In this document: positions 52,478-59,714 of the stretch, piece by piece
How the letters are laid out: each line of letters starts with the position of its first letter
Position numbering within the stretch: the first letter of the stretch is position 1
Source: Acidimicrobiia bacterium
GTDB taxonomy: Bacteria > Actinomycetota > Acidimicrobiia > Acidimicrobiales > Aldehydirespiratoraceae
Direction: 5' to 3'
NCBI GenBank assembly: GCA_022819505.1
Contig: JAJEHD010000019.1
Span: 62,001 to 126,000 of the forward strand
DNA length: 64,000 nt
Made by a program: the position numbers and the translations under genes
The notes under the pieces: model-generated
What the model saw: the letters and a program-made list of their open reading frames with translations, nothing else
Told to the model about the DNA's origin: nothing
Database searches by the model: none

Positions 52478-52530
52478 CTGCCCCTCCCGCTGTTCCGAAC
52501 CCGATCGGCCGAAACAAGTGTGAGTTTTCC

Positions 52531-52558
52531 ACCTCTGCGGTGGACTACTGACAGAGGT
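52531..52558. terminator. Possible hairpin terminator between convergent genes
   Basis: ACCTCTG (52531-52537) and CAGAGGT (52552-52558) form a 7-bp stem with a 14-base loop in the 81-base gap between the metF-like gene and the convergent Fic gene. No T-run is present, so it is a weak candidate. Confidence 0.35.
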
Positions 52559-53380
52559 TCATACCAGCCGGCGCCGGGGAGCCAGAGCGTTGATCACGTC
52601 AACGGCGTCGATGATCTCGGGGGCGATCCATACCTTGAAGCGTGCGGCCTTGTATTCGCTGGGCCGCAGGATGCCGGCGTCGGCAAGGCGGTGGAGGATC
52701 TGCCCCGCGCGAGCCGACGTCACGCCGAAACGATCCTTGATCGACTGCGCGGTGACCGCCGGGGTGTCCAACAACATGTCGATGACCTGCGGCACGCTCG
52801 ACCCTCTGCGGCTGCGCACCCGGCCGTGATAATCGTCCCGCAGGTCAGCGAGGCGCCCTACCAGGCGCGACGCCGCCCCCGCGGCCGTTGTGATGGCGTC
52901 GGCGAACACGCTGACCCAAGCGTCGAGGTCCCCGGACCGGTAGCTGGTCAGCCCTGACACGTACCTTGCCGGGTCCGACAGCAGGCCATGGGCGACCGGT
53001 ACCGGGGCGTCGCCGGCTGGTAGCAGCTTGTGGATCAGCAGCCTCCCGATGCGGCCGTTGCCGTCCACATAGGGATGGACCGTCAGGAACTGGGCGTGCG
53101 CGATGGCCGCATGAAGCACCGGATGCACGTCGACCCGCCGGGCGAACCGGACCAGGTCGTCCATCAGCGCCGGGACCTGCCCATGGGGCGGCCCCTCGAA
53201 GTCCGCCACAGCCCGGGTGCGCCCGATCCACACCGCGCTGTCGCGCCACGCCCCCCGGTAGCGCGGCTCGACCTCCGGATCGGCGGCGAGCAGCTCACGG
53301 TGCAAGCGATGGAACCAGTCCGCCGACACGGGAGCGTCGCTGCGGTGCGCTGAGAGGGCGGCCTCAACGTTCGCTGCCAC
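52559..53380 (-). CDS. Fic/DOC family protein, short form
   Basis: 273 residues from GTG 53380. The Fic active site is HPYVDGNGRIGR, with catalytic His102, and the preceding helices (WFHRLHRELLAADPE, RYRGAWRDSAVWIG) are normal. A C-terminal winged-helix region follows (VTAQSIKDRFGVTSARAGQILHRL). Fic proteins usually transfer AMP to a target Tyr/Ser/Thr. The ~100-residue N-terminal region found in most relatives, which can carry the inhibitory (S/T)xxxE(G/N) helix, is absent. The start overlaps the AbiEi-like gene by 17 bases. It may be a toxin with that gene as partner, or a remnant after a deletion. The frame upstream of 53380 is Arg/Trp-rich shadow. Confidence 0.72.
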   Translation of the reverse strand: MAANVEAALSAHRSDAPVSADWFHRLHRELLAADPEVEPRYRGAWRDSAVWIGRTRAVADFEGPPHGQVPALMDDLVRFARRVDVHPVLHAAIAHAQFLTVHPYVDGNGRIGRLLIHKLLPAGDAPVPVAHGLLSDPARYVSGLTSYRSGDLDAWVSVFADAITTAAGAASRLVGRLADLRDDYHGRVRSRRGSSVPQVIDMLLDTPAVTAQSIKDRFGVTSARAGQILHRLADAGILRPSEYKAARFKVWIAPEIIDAVDVINALAPRRRLV

Positions 53381-53741
53381 GAGCGCCCCGCATGCCCCGT
53401 CCCCTCCCAGGCGCCACGACCACCTCCACCCGGTCGAGCGTGTATCCCTCGATGCGGTGAAGAGCCGCTGCAGACCGGTGGCTCGCCACCGCCCGGTGCG
53501 CCATGCACACCGCCAGCAGCCTTGAGCGAACGGTCGACGGCACGGCCGCGTTCCGGTACACGCCCTTGGCTTCGCGTTCCCACACGCCCGACCTGACCAT
53601 GCGCTCGATCTGACGGCTCGTAATGCCTTCGTCCAATGCTTGCGAGCGAGAGAGCAGCCCGTGCTGCTGCCGCATCCGCCGCAGGACCCGTGCCTCCACA
53701 GCAACTCCCGCCTCTCGATCCTCAGCCGCACCTGACAACAT
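53364..53741 (-). CDS. AbiEi-like antitoxin N-terminal domain protein
   Basis: 125 residues from ATG 53741. It resembles the N-terminal winged-helix region of AbiEi-type antitoxin/transcriptional-regulator proteins (RQQHGLLSRSQALDEGITSRQIERMV, then VYRNAAVPSTVRSRLLAVCMAHR and SAAALHRIEGY), but stops where the family usually continues with a further ~150 residues after VEVVVAPG. The last 17 bases overlap the Fic gene in another frame. It could be a compact DNA-binding antitoxin that represses its own promoter (palindrome at 53745-53762) or a truncated relic fused to a truncated Fic gene. Confidence 0.65.
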   Translation of the reverse strand: MLSGAAEDREAGVAVEARVLRRMRQQHGLLSRSQALDEGITSRQIERMVRSGVWEREAKGVYRNAAVPSTVRSRLLAVCMAHRAVASHRSAAALHRIEGYTLDRVEVVVAPGRGRGMRGARGSER

Positions 53742-53744
53742 GAA

Positions 53745-53762
53745 CCTTATTCGAATATAAGG
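53745..53762. promoter_or_regulatory. AT-rich palindrome at the Fic-pair promoter
   Basis: CCTTAT-TCGAAT-ATAAGG: perfect 6-base arms around a 6-base centre, four bases before the ATG of the AbiEi-like gene. The surrounding ~30 bases are AT-rich, unlike the rest of the window, and could hold the promoter. Autoregulatory operators in this position are usual for toxin-antitoxin pairs. Confidence 0.55.
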
Positions 53763-53859
53763 ATATAACAATACAGCAGCGCCGTCGAAGCGGCGCCCGC
53801 CGGTTGCGCTGGATGGGGCATCACGGGTGATGTCACAGGGGGCAAGTACTTTCGAGGGC

Positions 53860-55290
53860 ATGGAAACGACAGCAGTACTCGTGGTCATCGCGGCCTTGGC
53901 CCTCATTGGCATCGGGGGCGCATTCCTGGTTCGCAGGCGCCCGGTAGCCTCAGCCGCCGCCCCGGGCGACCTGGCTCGCGTGAGCGTCCAGCTGGAGGAA
54001 CGCGAGCGGGAGGTGCGGGAGGCCCGAGACGAGCGCGACACAGCCCGCCGGGAGCGCGACACAGCCCGCGAGGAACTGGTCTCGGCCCAGACAGAGCTCG
54101 CAGCCGTCAAGGCGGACCACGAGGCCCGCACCGAGGAGCTGGCCAATGCCCGCGAGCAACTGGACAACCAGTTCAAGGGTCTGGCCGCAGGGGTCCTGAA
54201 GGAGAGCACCGACACCCTGCTCAAGCAGGCCAAGGCGCAGTTCGAGAGCCAGCGGCAGCTGGGCGCGGCCGAACTCGAGAAGCGCAAGGAGGCCATCGAC
54301 ACGATGGTCGCGCCCATCCGCGAGAGCCTCGAGAAGCTGGGCGAGCATGCCAGCGAGATCGAGAGGAAGCGAGTCGGGGCCTATGAGGGGCTCAGCACCC
54401 AGATCGCCTCGCTTCAGAGGGTCGCAGGCAGTCTCAGCGAGGCGTTGCGCTCGCCCAACATCCGCGGCCGGTGGGCTGAGCAGGAGCTGGGCAACATCCT
54501 GGAGCTAGCCGGCCTGAACCAGCACATCGACTACTACCCACAGCACTCCGTGCCCGTGCCCGGCAGCGTGGTGCGGCCCGACGCGGTCGTCAGCGTGCCC
54601 GGGGGACTGAAGGTCGTCATCGATGCCAAGGCCCCGCTGGAAAGCTACCTAATGGCCCACGAGGCTACCGACGAGAGCCAGGAGGCCGCCCTGCTGGCCA
54701 GCCACGCCAGCGCCATCTCGAGGCATGCCAAGAGCCTAAGCGAGCGTGACTACACCGATGCAGTCACCGGGTCTCCGGACTTCGTGCTGATGTTCGTGCC
54801 CGCCGACCCAATCCTCGACGCGGCCATGAAGGTGCAGCCGACGCTGTGGGAGAAGGCGTGGCAGGAGCACAGGGTGCTCATCGCGACACCGGGGCTGCTG
54901 CTGGCCTTCCTGCGGACGGTGGCGCTGGCCTGGCAGCAGCAGGACATGCAGAAGAACGCCCAGAGGATCGCGGATCTCGGCAATGAGCTCTATGACCGCT
55001 TGAGGGTCTTCGCGGAGCACATGGACGACATGGGGACCGGGCTCGGGAAGGCTCTGGCCGCCTACAACCGGGGTGTCGGCTCCCTCGAGGGCCGGGTGCT
55101 GCCCCAGGCGCGCCGCTTCGAGGACTTGAACGTGGTGTCCGAACTCAAGCGGGTGCCCGAGCTGTCGAAGGTGGAGGACACGGTCAGGTCCGTGACCCGC
55201 CAGGAGGACGACGACAGGAAGGAGGGTCGGGACAACGACGCAGACGAGCACCCGCCTGGCACGCTCCTGCCCCGCACGCTGAGCGCCTGA
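53860..55290 (+). CDS. rmuC: DNA recombination protein RmuC homologue
   Basis: 476 residues: an N-terminal membrane anchor (about residues 4-24), a long coiled coil rich in Glu/Arg/Ala (residues 45-120), then the RmuC nuclease-like core with SPNIRGRWAEQELGNILELAGL, PDAVVSVPGGLKVVIDAKAPLESY and FVLMFVPADPILDAAM. The VIDAK segment is the PD-(D/E)xK-like site. It is thought to limit inversions or recombination at short repeats. ATG 53860 places the anchor correctly; GTG/ATG codons at 53827-53830 are in frame and possible. The C-terminal tail is acidic and low-complexity. Confidence 0.93.
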   Translation: METTAVLVVIAALALIGIGGAFLVRRRPVASAAAPGDLARVSVQLEEREREVREARDERDTARRERDTAREELVSAQTELAAVKADHEARTEELANAREQLDNQFKGLAAGVLKESTDTLLKQAKAQFESQRQLGAAELEKRKEAIDTMVAPIRESLEKLGEHASEIERKRVGAYEGLSTQIASLQRVAGSLSEALRSPNIRGRWAEQELGNILELAGLNQHIDYYPQHSVPVPGSVVRPDAVVSVPGGLKVVIDAKAPLESYLMAHEATDESQEAALLASHASAISRHAKSLSERDYTDAVTGSPDFVLMFVPADPILDAAMKVQPTLWEKAWQEHRVLIATPGLLLAFLRTVALAWQQQDMQKNAQRIADLGNELYDRLRVFAEHMDDMGTGLGKALAAYNRGVGSLEGRVLPQARRFEDLNVVSELKRVPELSKVEDTVRSVTRQEDDDRKEGRDNDADEHPPGTLLPRTLSA

Positions 55291-55336
55291 TCGGACCCTG
55301 GGAGGACCTGAGCGGGCGACCGGCGCTGGTGGCAGA

Positions 55337-56101
55337 ATGGGGGGCGTGACTGGGTCGGATGGCGGGTGGCCGGCAGTGGAGCCGGTGCTCGACGATCCTG
55401 TCGCGGAGCGGGCCCGGCTCCTGGACGATCTGGCGACTGCGTACCGGCTGTTCGGCGTGCTGCGTTGGGCTGAGCTGGGTGACGGTCACATCACGTGCCG
55501 CGACACCGAGAGGCTCGACCACATGTGGCTGCTCCGCCATCGCGTCCCCTTCGAGCGGGCCCAGACCGAGGACCTGGTGCTGGTCGCTCCCGACGGCAGT
55601 GCGGCCGACACCGACGGGCGCCCCGCCCGCATCAACAACTCCGCCTACCACATCCACCACCCCATCCATGAGGCCCGGCCCGACGTGATGGCCGCGGCGC
55701 ACGTGCACACCCAATGGGGCACGCCGTTCGCGGCCGAGCGGCGCATGATCGAACCCATCAGCCAGGAATCGGCGCTGTTCTACCGGGATCACTCCCTGTT
55801 CGACGACGAGGAGATACAGATCCTGTCCTGCGACGGCGGCAAGCGCATCGCAGCCGCTCTCGGCGAGCACCGGGCCGTGATCCTGGCCAACCACGGACTC
55901 CTCACCGTCGGCTCCAGCCCCGCTGACGCCGTGGGCTGGTTCGTACTGATGGAGCGCGTCGCCGAGGTCCAGATGAAGGCCCGCCACGGGATCCCGGTGT
56001 CACCCGAGGCCGCCCGTGAGGCCCAGGCCGACATCGTGGTCGAGGGCTACGGCTGGGACCTATTCAACTGGGCCATCCGCCGTCACCTGGACGTCGTCTA
56101 G
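55337..56101 (+). CDS. Class II aldolase/adducin family protein
   Basis: 254 residues. The Zn-binding histidines are in AAHVHTQWG (HxH) and in the later ILANHGLLTVG; an early GDGHITCRD corresponds to the phosphate/substrate loop. Members act as fuculose-phosphate-type aldolases, epimerases or decarboxylases on sugar or hydroxy-acid substrates. ATG 55337 is used; a GTG nine bases later is possible. It stands alone between rmuC and the convergent folD. Substrate unknown. Confidence 0.88.
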   Translation: MGGVTGSDGGWPAVEPVLDDPVAERARLLDDLATAYRLFGVLRWAELGDGHITCRDTERLDHMWLLRHRVPFERAQTEDLVLVAPDGSAADTDGRPARINNSAYHIHHPIHEARPDVMAAAHVHTQWGTPFAAERRMIEPISQESALFYRDHSLFDDEEIQILSCDGGKRIAAALGEHRAVILANHGLLTVGSSPADAVGWFVLMERVAEVQMKARHGIPVSPEAAREAQADIVVEGYGWDLFNWAIRRHLDVV

Positions 56102-56125
56102 CCCGGGAGGGCTCGGCGCCCCGGC

Positions 56126-57025
56126 CTAGGCCGGGAAGGCTCCAAGCATCCGGGCCCCGGCCAGGGTGTTCTGCAGCAGGCAGGCGATAGTCATGGGACC
56201 GGTACCGCCTGGCATCGGAGTGACCGCGCCGGCCACCTCCTGCACCGCATCGAAGTCCACGTCACCGACGATGCCGTCGGCCGTGCGCGAGATCCCCACG
56301 TCGATCACCGCCGCGCCCGGCTTCACGTAGTCCGCGGTGACCAGCCGGGCCATGCCGGCCGCGGCCACCAAGATGTCGGCCTGCTGGCAGACCGCCTGAA
56401 GTTCGGGCGTGCGGCTGTGGGCCAGGGTGGGCGTGGCGTCCACGCCCTTGCGGCCCAGCAGCAGGATCTGCGGTAGCCCCACCAGAGTCGAGCGGCCGAT
56501 AACCACGGCGCGCGTGCCCGAAGTCGGCACCCCGTAGCGATCCAGCAGGCGCATGACCCCCAGCGGCGTGCACGGCACGTGGCCGGGCTGGCCACGAACC
56601 AGGCGGCCCATCGACCGGGGCGTCAACCCGTCCACATCCTTCTCCGGGGGAATTAGCTCCAGCACAGCATCGGCATCCAGCCCCTCCGGCAGAGGGAGCT
56701 GCACCAGGATCCCGTGGACGCCGGGATTGGAAGCCAGATCCCGGACCGCCTCCTCCACCTCGCCCTGGGCGGCGTCGGCGCCCAGCTCGACATGGCGCGA
56801 CACCATGGCCGCCTCGGCGGCCTTACGCTGCTTGTTCCGCACGTATATGCGGCTCGGCTTGTCGTCGCCCACCAGCACGGTGGCCAGGCAGACCTCAGGA
56901 CTCCCTGCCGCGGTGATCTCCGCGTTGAGCTCGGCGACGATCTCGTCCCGCAGCCGGTTGCCGTCCATGAGAACCGCCCCACCCCCGGTCCTCTCGAAGT
57001 CGTCCAGTTGGGAATGCTCGGTCAT
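56126..57025 (-). CDS. folD: Bifunctional methylenetetrahydrofolate dehydrogenase/methenyl-THF cyclohydrolase
   Basis: 299 residues. The catalytic Lys65 lies in YVRNKQRKAAE, the HGILVQLPLPEGLD and DVDGLTPRSMGRL blocks are conserved, the NADP motif is VIGRSTLVGLPQ and the C-terminal signature is PGGTGPMTIACLL (usually PGGVGPMT). It interconverts methylene-, methenyl- and formyl-tetrahydrofolate, joining the demethylase to fhs. ATG 57025 has a strong CAGGAGG site, so the 19-residue extension before the usual start is probably real. It is divergent from the serA-like gene, with operator site 2 between them. Confidence 0.95.
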   Translation of the reverse strand: MTEHSQLDDFERTGGGAVLMDGNRLRDEIVAELNAEITAAGSPEVCLATVLVGDDKPSRIYVRNKQRKAAEAAMVSRHVELGADAAQGEVEEAVRDLASNPGVHGILVQLPLPEGLDADAVLELIPPEKDVDGLTPRSMGRLVRGQPGHVPCTPLGVMRLLDRYGVPTSGTRAVVIGRSTLVGLPQILLLGRKGVDATPTLAHSRTPELQAVCQQADILVAAAGMARLVTADYVKPGAAVIDVGISRTADGIVGDVDFDAVQEVAGAVTPMPGGTGPMTIACLLQNTLAGARMLGAFPA

Positions 57026-57108
57026 CGTCCTCCTGTCGGGGGTGAAAGATCGTCAATTCTTGTCGTCAGGCGGTCTCGACAGGGTAGACACCCCGGGCCT
57101 ACGATGGT

Positions 57109-57127
57109 CGTTCCGGCATACGGAACT
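57109..57127. promoter_or_regulatory. Candidate IclR-type operator, site 2
   Basis: CGTTCCG-GCATA-CGGAACT: inverted repeat GTTCCG/CGGAAC in the divergent promoter between folD and the serA-like gene, followed at once by a further TGTTCC half-site. It matches site 1 at 49775-49793 in 16 of 19 bases, including the ATA at the end of the spacer. The shared site predicts coregulation of folD and serA-like genes with the demethylase/fhs pair. Confidence 0.7.
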
Positions 57128-57192
57128 GTTCCAAAACAGCGCGTCTCAAGCTCGAATCGCGCCGTTTGAAGAGACTCCGAGGTGGGAGCAGC

Positions 57193-58395
57193 ATGAGGAT
57201 CCTGTTCGCCGACGGCCTGTCCGACGCCGCCGTTGAACGGCTGCGCGCCGGCGGCGACGCCTGCACGCTGCAACCCTGGATCACCGCCGAGGAGCTACCC
57301 GCCCATGTCGCCGGCTTCGACGTGCTCGTAGTGCGCAGCACCCGGGTGACAGCCGAGGCCATCGAGGCGGGCACCGGCCTCGGACTGGTGGTGCGCGCCG
57401 GCGCAGGCACCAACACCATCGACTGCGAGCGGGCCTCGGAACTCGGCGTGTTCGTGTGCAACGTCCCGGGACGCAACGCCATCGCGGTCGCCGAGCTGAC
57501 CCTGGGACTGATGTTCGCCATCGACCGCCACATCGCCGACGCGGCAGCGGACGTGCGGGCCGGGCAGTGGAACAAGAAGGCCTACAGCAAGGCGCGGGGC
57601 CTGCACGGCGCCACGCTGGGCATCATCGGAATGGGGGCAATCGGGCTGGAGGTGGCCCGGCGAGCCGCCGCCTGCGGGCTGGAGGTCGTCACCGAGGACA
57701 AGCCGAGACCCCACGACGTTCGCCGGCGCATGAGCGACATCGGGGTGCGAAGCCTCCCCGATCGGGCCTCAGTGCTCGCCACCAGCGACATCGTGTCGCT
57801 GCACCTGCCCGGCGGACCCGAGACCACCGGGATGGTCGACGCCGATTTCCTCGCTGCGATGAAGCCGGACTCGGTGCTGATCAACACATCCAGGGGCGAG
57901 GTCGTCGACGAGGAGGCCCTGCTGGCCGCACTCAACTCGACCGACATGAGGGCCGGGGTGGACGTGTTCGCGGACGAGCCGGCCGGCGGGGCCGGCATCG
58001 TCGACTCCGCGCTGGCCCAGCACCCAAAGGTGGTCGCCACCCACCACATCGGAGCCTCTACCCGCCAGGCCCAGGAGGCGGTGGCCGAGGGCACTGCCGA
58101 AGTGATCGAGGCGTACCGCACCGGCTCGGTCATCAACTGCGTGAACCTCGAGCAGACCCCTAAGCGCACGGCCACTCTCAGTATCCGGCACTACGACCGG
58201 GTGGGGGTGTTGGCCGCCGTCCTGGAAGAACTCCGCCGCGGGCATCTCAACGTCGCCACCATGCAGAACCGGATCTTTGCCGGCTCGGTGGCCGCGGCCG
58301 CCACCATCGACGTGGCCGGCGCCATCGAAGACAGCCTCCTCGACGCGGTCCGGGCCCTCCCCGATGTGATCCAGGTATCGGTGTTCGAGGCATGA
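57193..58395 (+). CDS. serA: D-3-phosphoglycerate dehydrogenase-like protein with ACT domain
   Basis: 400-residue D-2-hydroxyacid dehydrogenase. The NAD motif is GIIGMGAIGLEVARRA, PGRNAIAVAELTLGLM and INTSRGEVVDEEAL are typical, and the catalytic His is in ATHHIGAST. The C-terminal ~75 residues (HYDRVGVLAAVLEELRRGHLNV) form an ACT regulatory domain. It most likely oxidises 3-phosphoglycerate in serine synthesis, supplying the serine/glycine side of one-carbon metabolism; another 2-hydroxyacid is possible. ATG 57193 follows GGTGGGAG. It overlaps the DUF1015 gene by four bases, a common pairing for serA. Confidence 0.82.
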   Translation: MRILFADGLSDAAVERLRAGGDACTLQPWITAEELPAHVAGFDVLVVRSTRVTAEAIEAGTGLGLVVRAGAGTNTIDCERASELGVFVCNVPGRNAIAVAELTLGLMFAIDRHIADAAADVRAGQWNKKAYSKARGLHGATLGIIGMGAIGLEVARRAAACGLEVVTEDKPRPHDVRRRMSDIGVRSLPDRASVLATSDIVSLHLPGGPETTGMVDADFLAAMKPDSVLINTSRGEVVDEEALLAALNSTDMRAGVDVFADEPAGGAGIVDSALAQHPKVVATHHIGASTRQAQEAVAEGTAEVIEAYRTGSVINCVNLEQTPKRTATLSIRHYDRVGVLAAVLEELRRGHLNVATMQNRIFAGSVAAAATIDVAGAIEDSLLDAVRALPDVIQVSVFEA

Positions 58396-59669
58396 GCAGG
58401 GCGGAGCCGATGCTGGCGCCCTTCGCGGGGTGGCTCGTCAAGCCGGAGTGGGCCGGCCGGGTGATCAGCCGCGCCTACGACAACCTCACGCCGGGTCAGC
58501 GGCGCTCCATCGTCAGGGAGAACCCGTACAGCTACGTGAACGTCACCCGCAGCAGCGAGGACCTGCTCGACGACGAGGACCTGTCCCTCGACAGGCTCGT
58601 CACGCAGGGTGCAGCCGCCCTGACCCGCCTGCTCGACGCGGAGGTCTTCGCCCCGACCGGACGCCGCGCCCTATACCTGTACCGCCTGACCCACGCCCGG
58701 GGCTCCCAGACCGGCCTTATCTGCACGGTGGCGGTGAGCGGCTTCGACGAGGGCCGCATCCGCATACACGAGGGCGTGAGGCAGGATCGCACGGAGCTGC
58801 TGACCGATCATCTGATGGGGGTGGGTGCAACGTCGCACCCGGTGGCGCTTGCGGTCAGGGCGTGGGCGGACTCGGAGTACGCCGCGCTGCTGGACGAGGC
58901 CGCCCACGCCGCGCTGCCCGACCTGGAGTTCGGCTCGGAGCTGGTCCGTCACCAGATCTGGACGGTTCCGGCCAACCTGACCGACAAGCTCCTAGAGTCG
59001 CTGGCCGACAAGGTCCTGTATGTGACCGACGGCCATCATCGGTCGGCCGCGGCCCAGCGGGCCATGACCCGGGATCCGGACAACCCTGTGCTCGCCCGCA
59101 CGTTGGCCGCGGTGTTCCCGCACAGCCAACTTCACGTCGAGGCGTACCACCGGGTCGTCGCCGATCAGAACCACGAGAGCCACGACGACTGCCTGTGGGC
59201 CCTTCGCTCCAGGGTCAGCTACATGGGGGGAGAGCTGGAGCGGGTGCCGGGCGCCGACGACGCCCGGCCCAGGCATCGGGGCGAGGTCGGCGTGTACGCG
59301 TCGGGGACGTGGCACCGGCTGACACTGCCACCGCCGGATTCCGAGGCGGGCGCTCTCGACGCGCTCGATGTCGACCGGCTACGCCGGCTGGTGCTGGACC
59401 CGGTGCTGGGCGCAGAGGAACTGGCCGCAACCGGCACCGTGGACTACGTCCCCGACACCGCGGGCCTCGACGAGCTGATCAGGCGCTGCGAAGCCGCCGA
59501 GCGGATCGGCTTCGTGATGTACCCGCTGTCGGTGGACGAGCTGCTGGCCGTGGCCGACGAGAGCAGCAAGATGCCTCCCAAGTCCAGCTTCTTCTACCCC
59601 AAGCCCCGGGCCGGCGCGTTCCTGCGGGTGCTGGGTCGGGGCGCCACCGCCCACCTGGACCCGTCGTAG
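58392..59669 (+). CDS. DUF1015 family protein
   Basis: 425 residues of the DUF1015 family. Typical blocks are LVKPEWAGRVISRAYDNLTPGQ, NPYSYVNVTRSSED, LYRLTHARGSQTGLICTV and VTDGHHRSAAA, the last containing conserved His residues. The function is not established; genes of this family often lie next to serA/serC and an involvement in serine metabolism or kinase activity has been proposed. It overlaps the serA-like gene by four bases (ATGA) and is the last gene of that operon. Confidence 0.88.
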   Translation: MSRAEPMLAPFAGWLVKPEWAGRVISRAYDNLTPGQRRSIVRENPYSYVNVTRSSEDLLDDEDLSLDRLVTQGAAALTRLLDAEVFAPTGRRALYLYRLTHARGSQTGLICTVAVSGFDEGRIRIHEGVRQDRTELLTDHLMGVGATSHPVALAVRAWADSEYAALLDEAAHAALPDLEFGSELVRHQIWTVPANLTDKLLESLADKVLYVTDGHHRSAAAQRAMTRDPDNPVLARTLAAVFPHSQLHVEAYHRVVADQNHESHDDCLWALRSRVSYMGGELERVPGADDARPRHRGEVGVYASGTWHRLTLPPPDSEAGALDALDVDRLRRLVLDPVLGAEELAATGTVDYVPDTAGLDELIRRCEAAERIGFVMYPLSVDELLAVADESSKMPPKSSFFYPKPRAGAFLRVLGRGATAHLDPS

Positions 59670-59714
59670 CCGCGGCGGGTCGACCCAGGCTCAGCCCGTG
59701 GCCGGCCCGGCGGC

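Noticed and set aside
53381..53731. N-terminal extension of the Fic protein in the same frame
   Set aside because: The residues are Arg/Trp/Gly-rich without Fic similarity, whereas the overlapping frame here encodes a sensible AbiEi-like domain.
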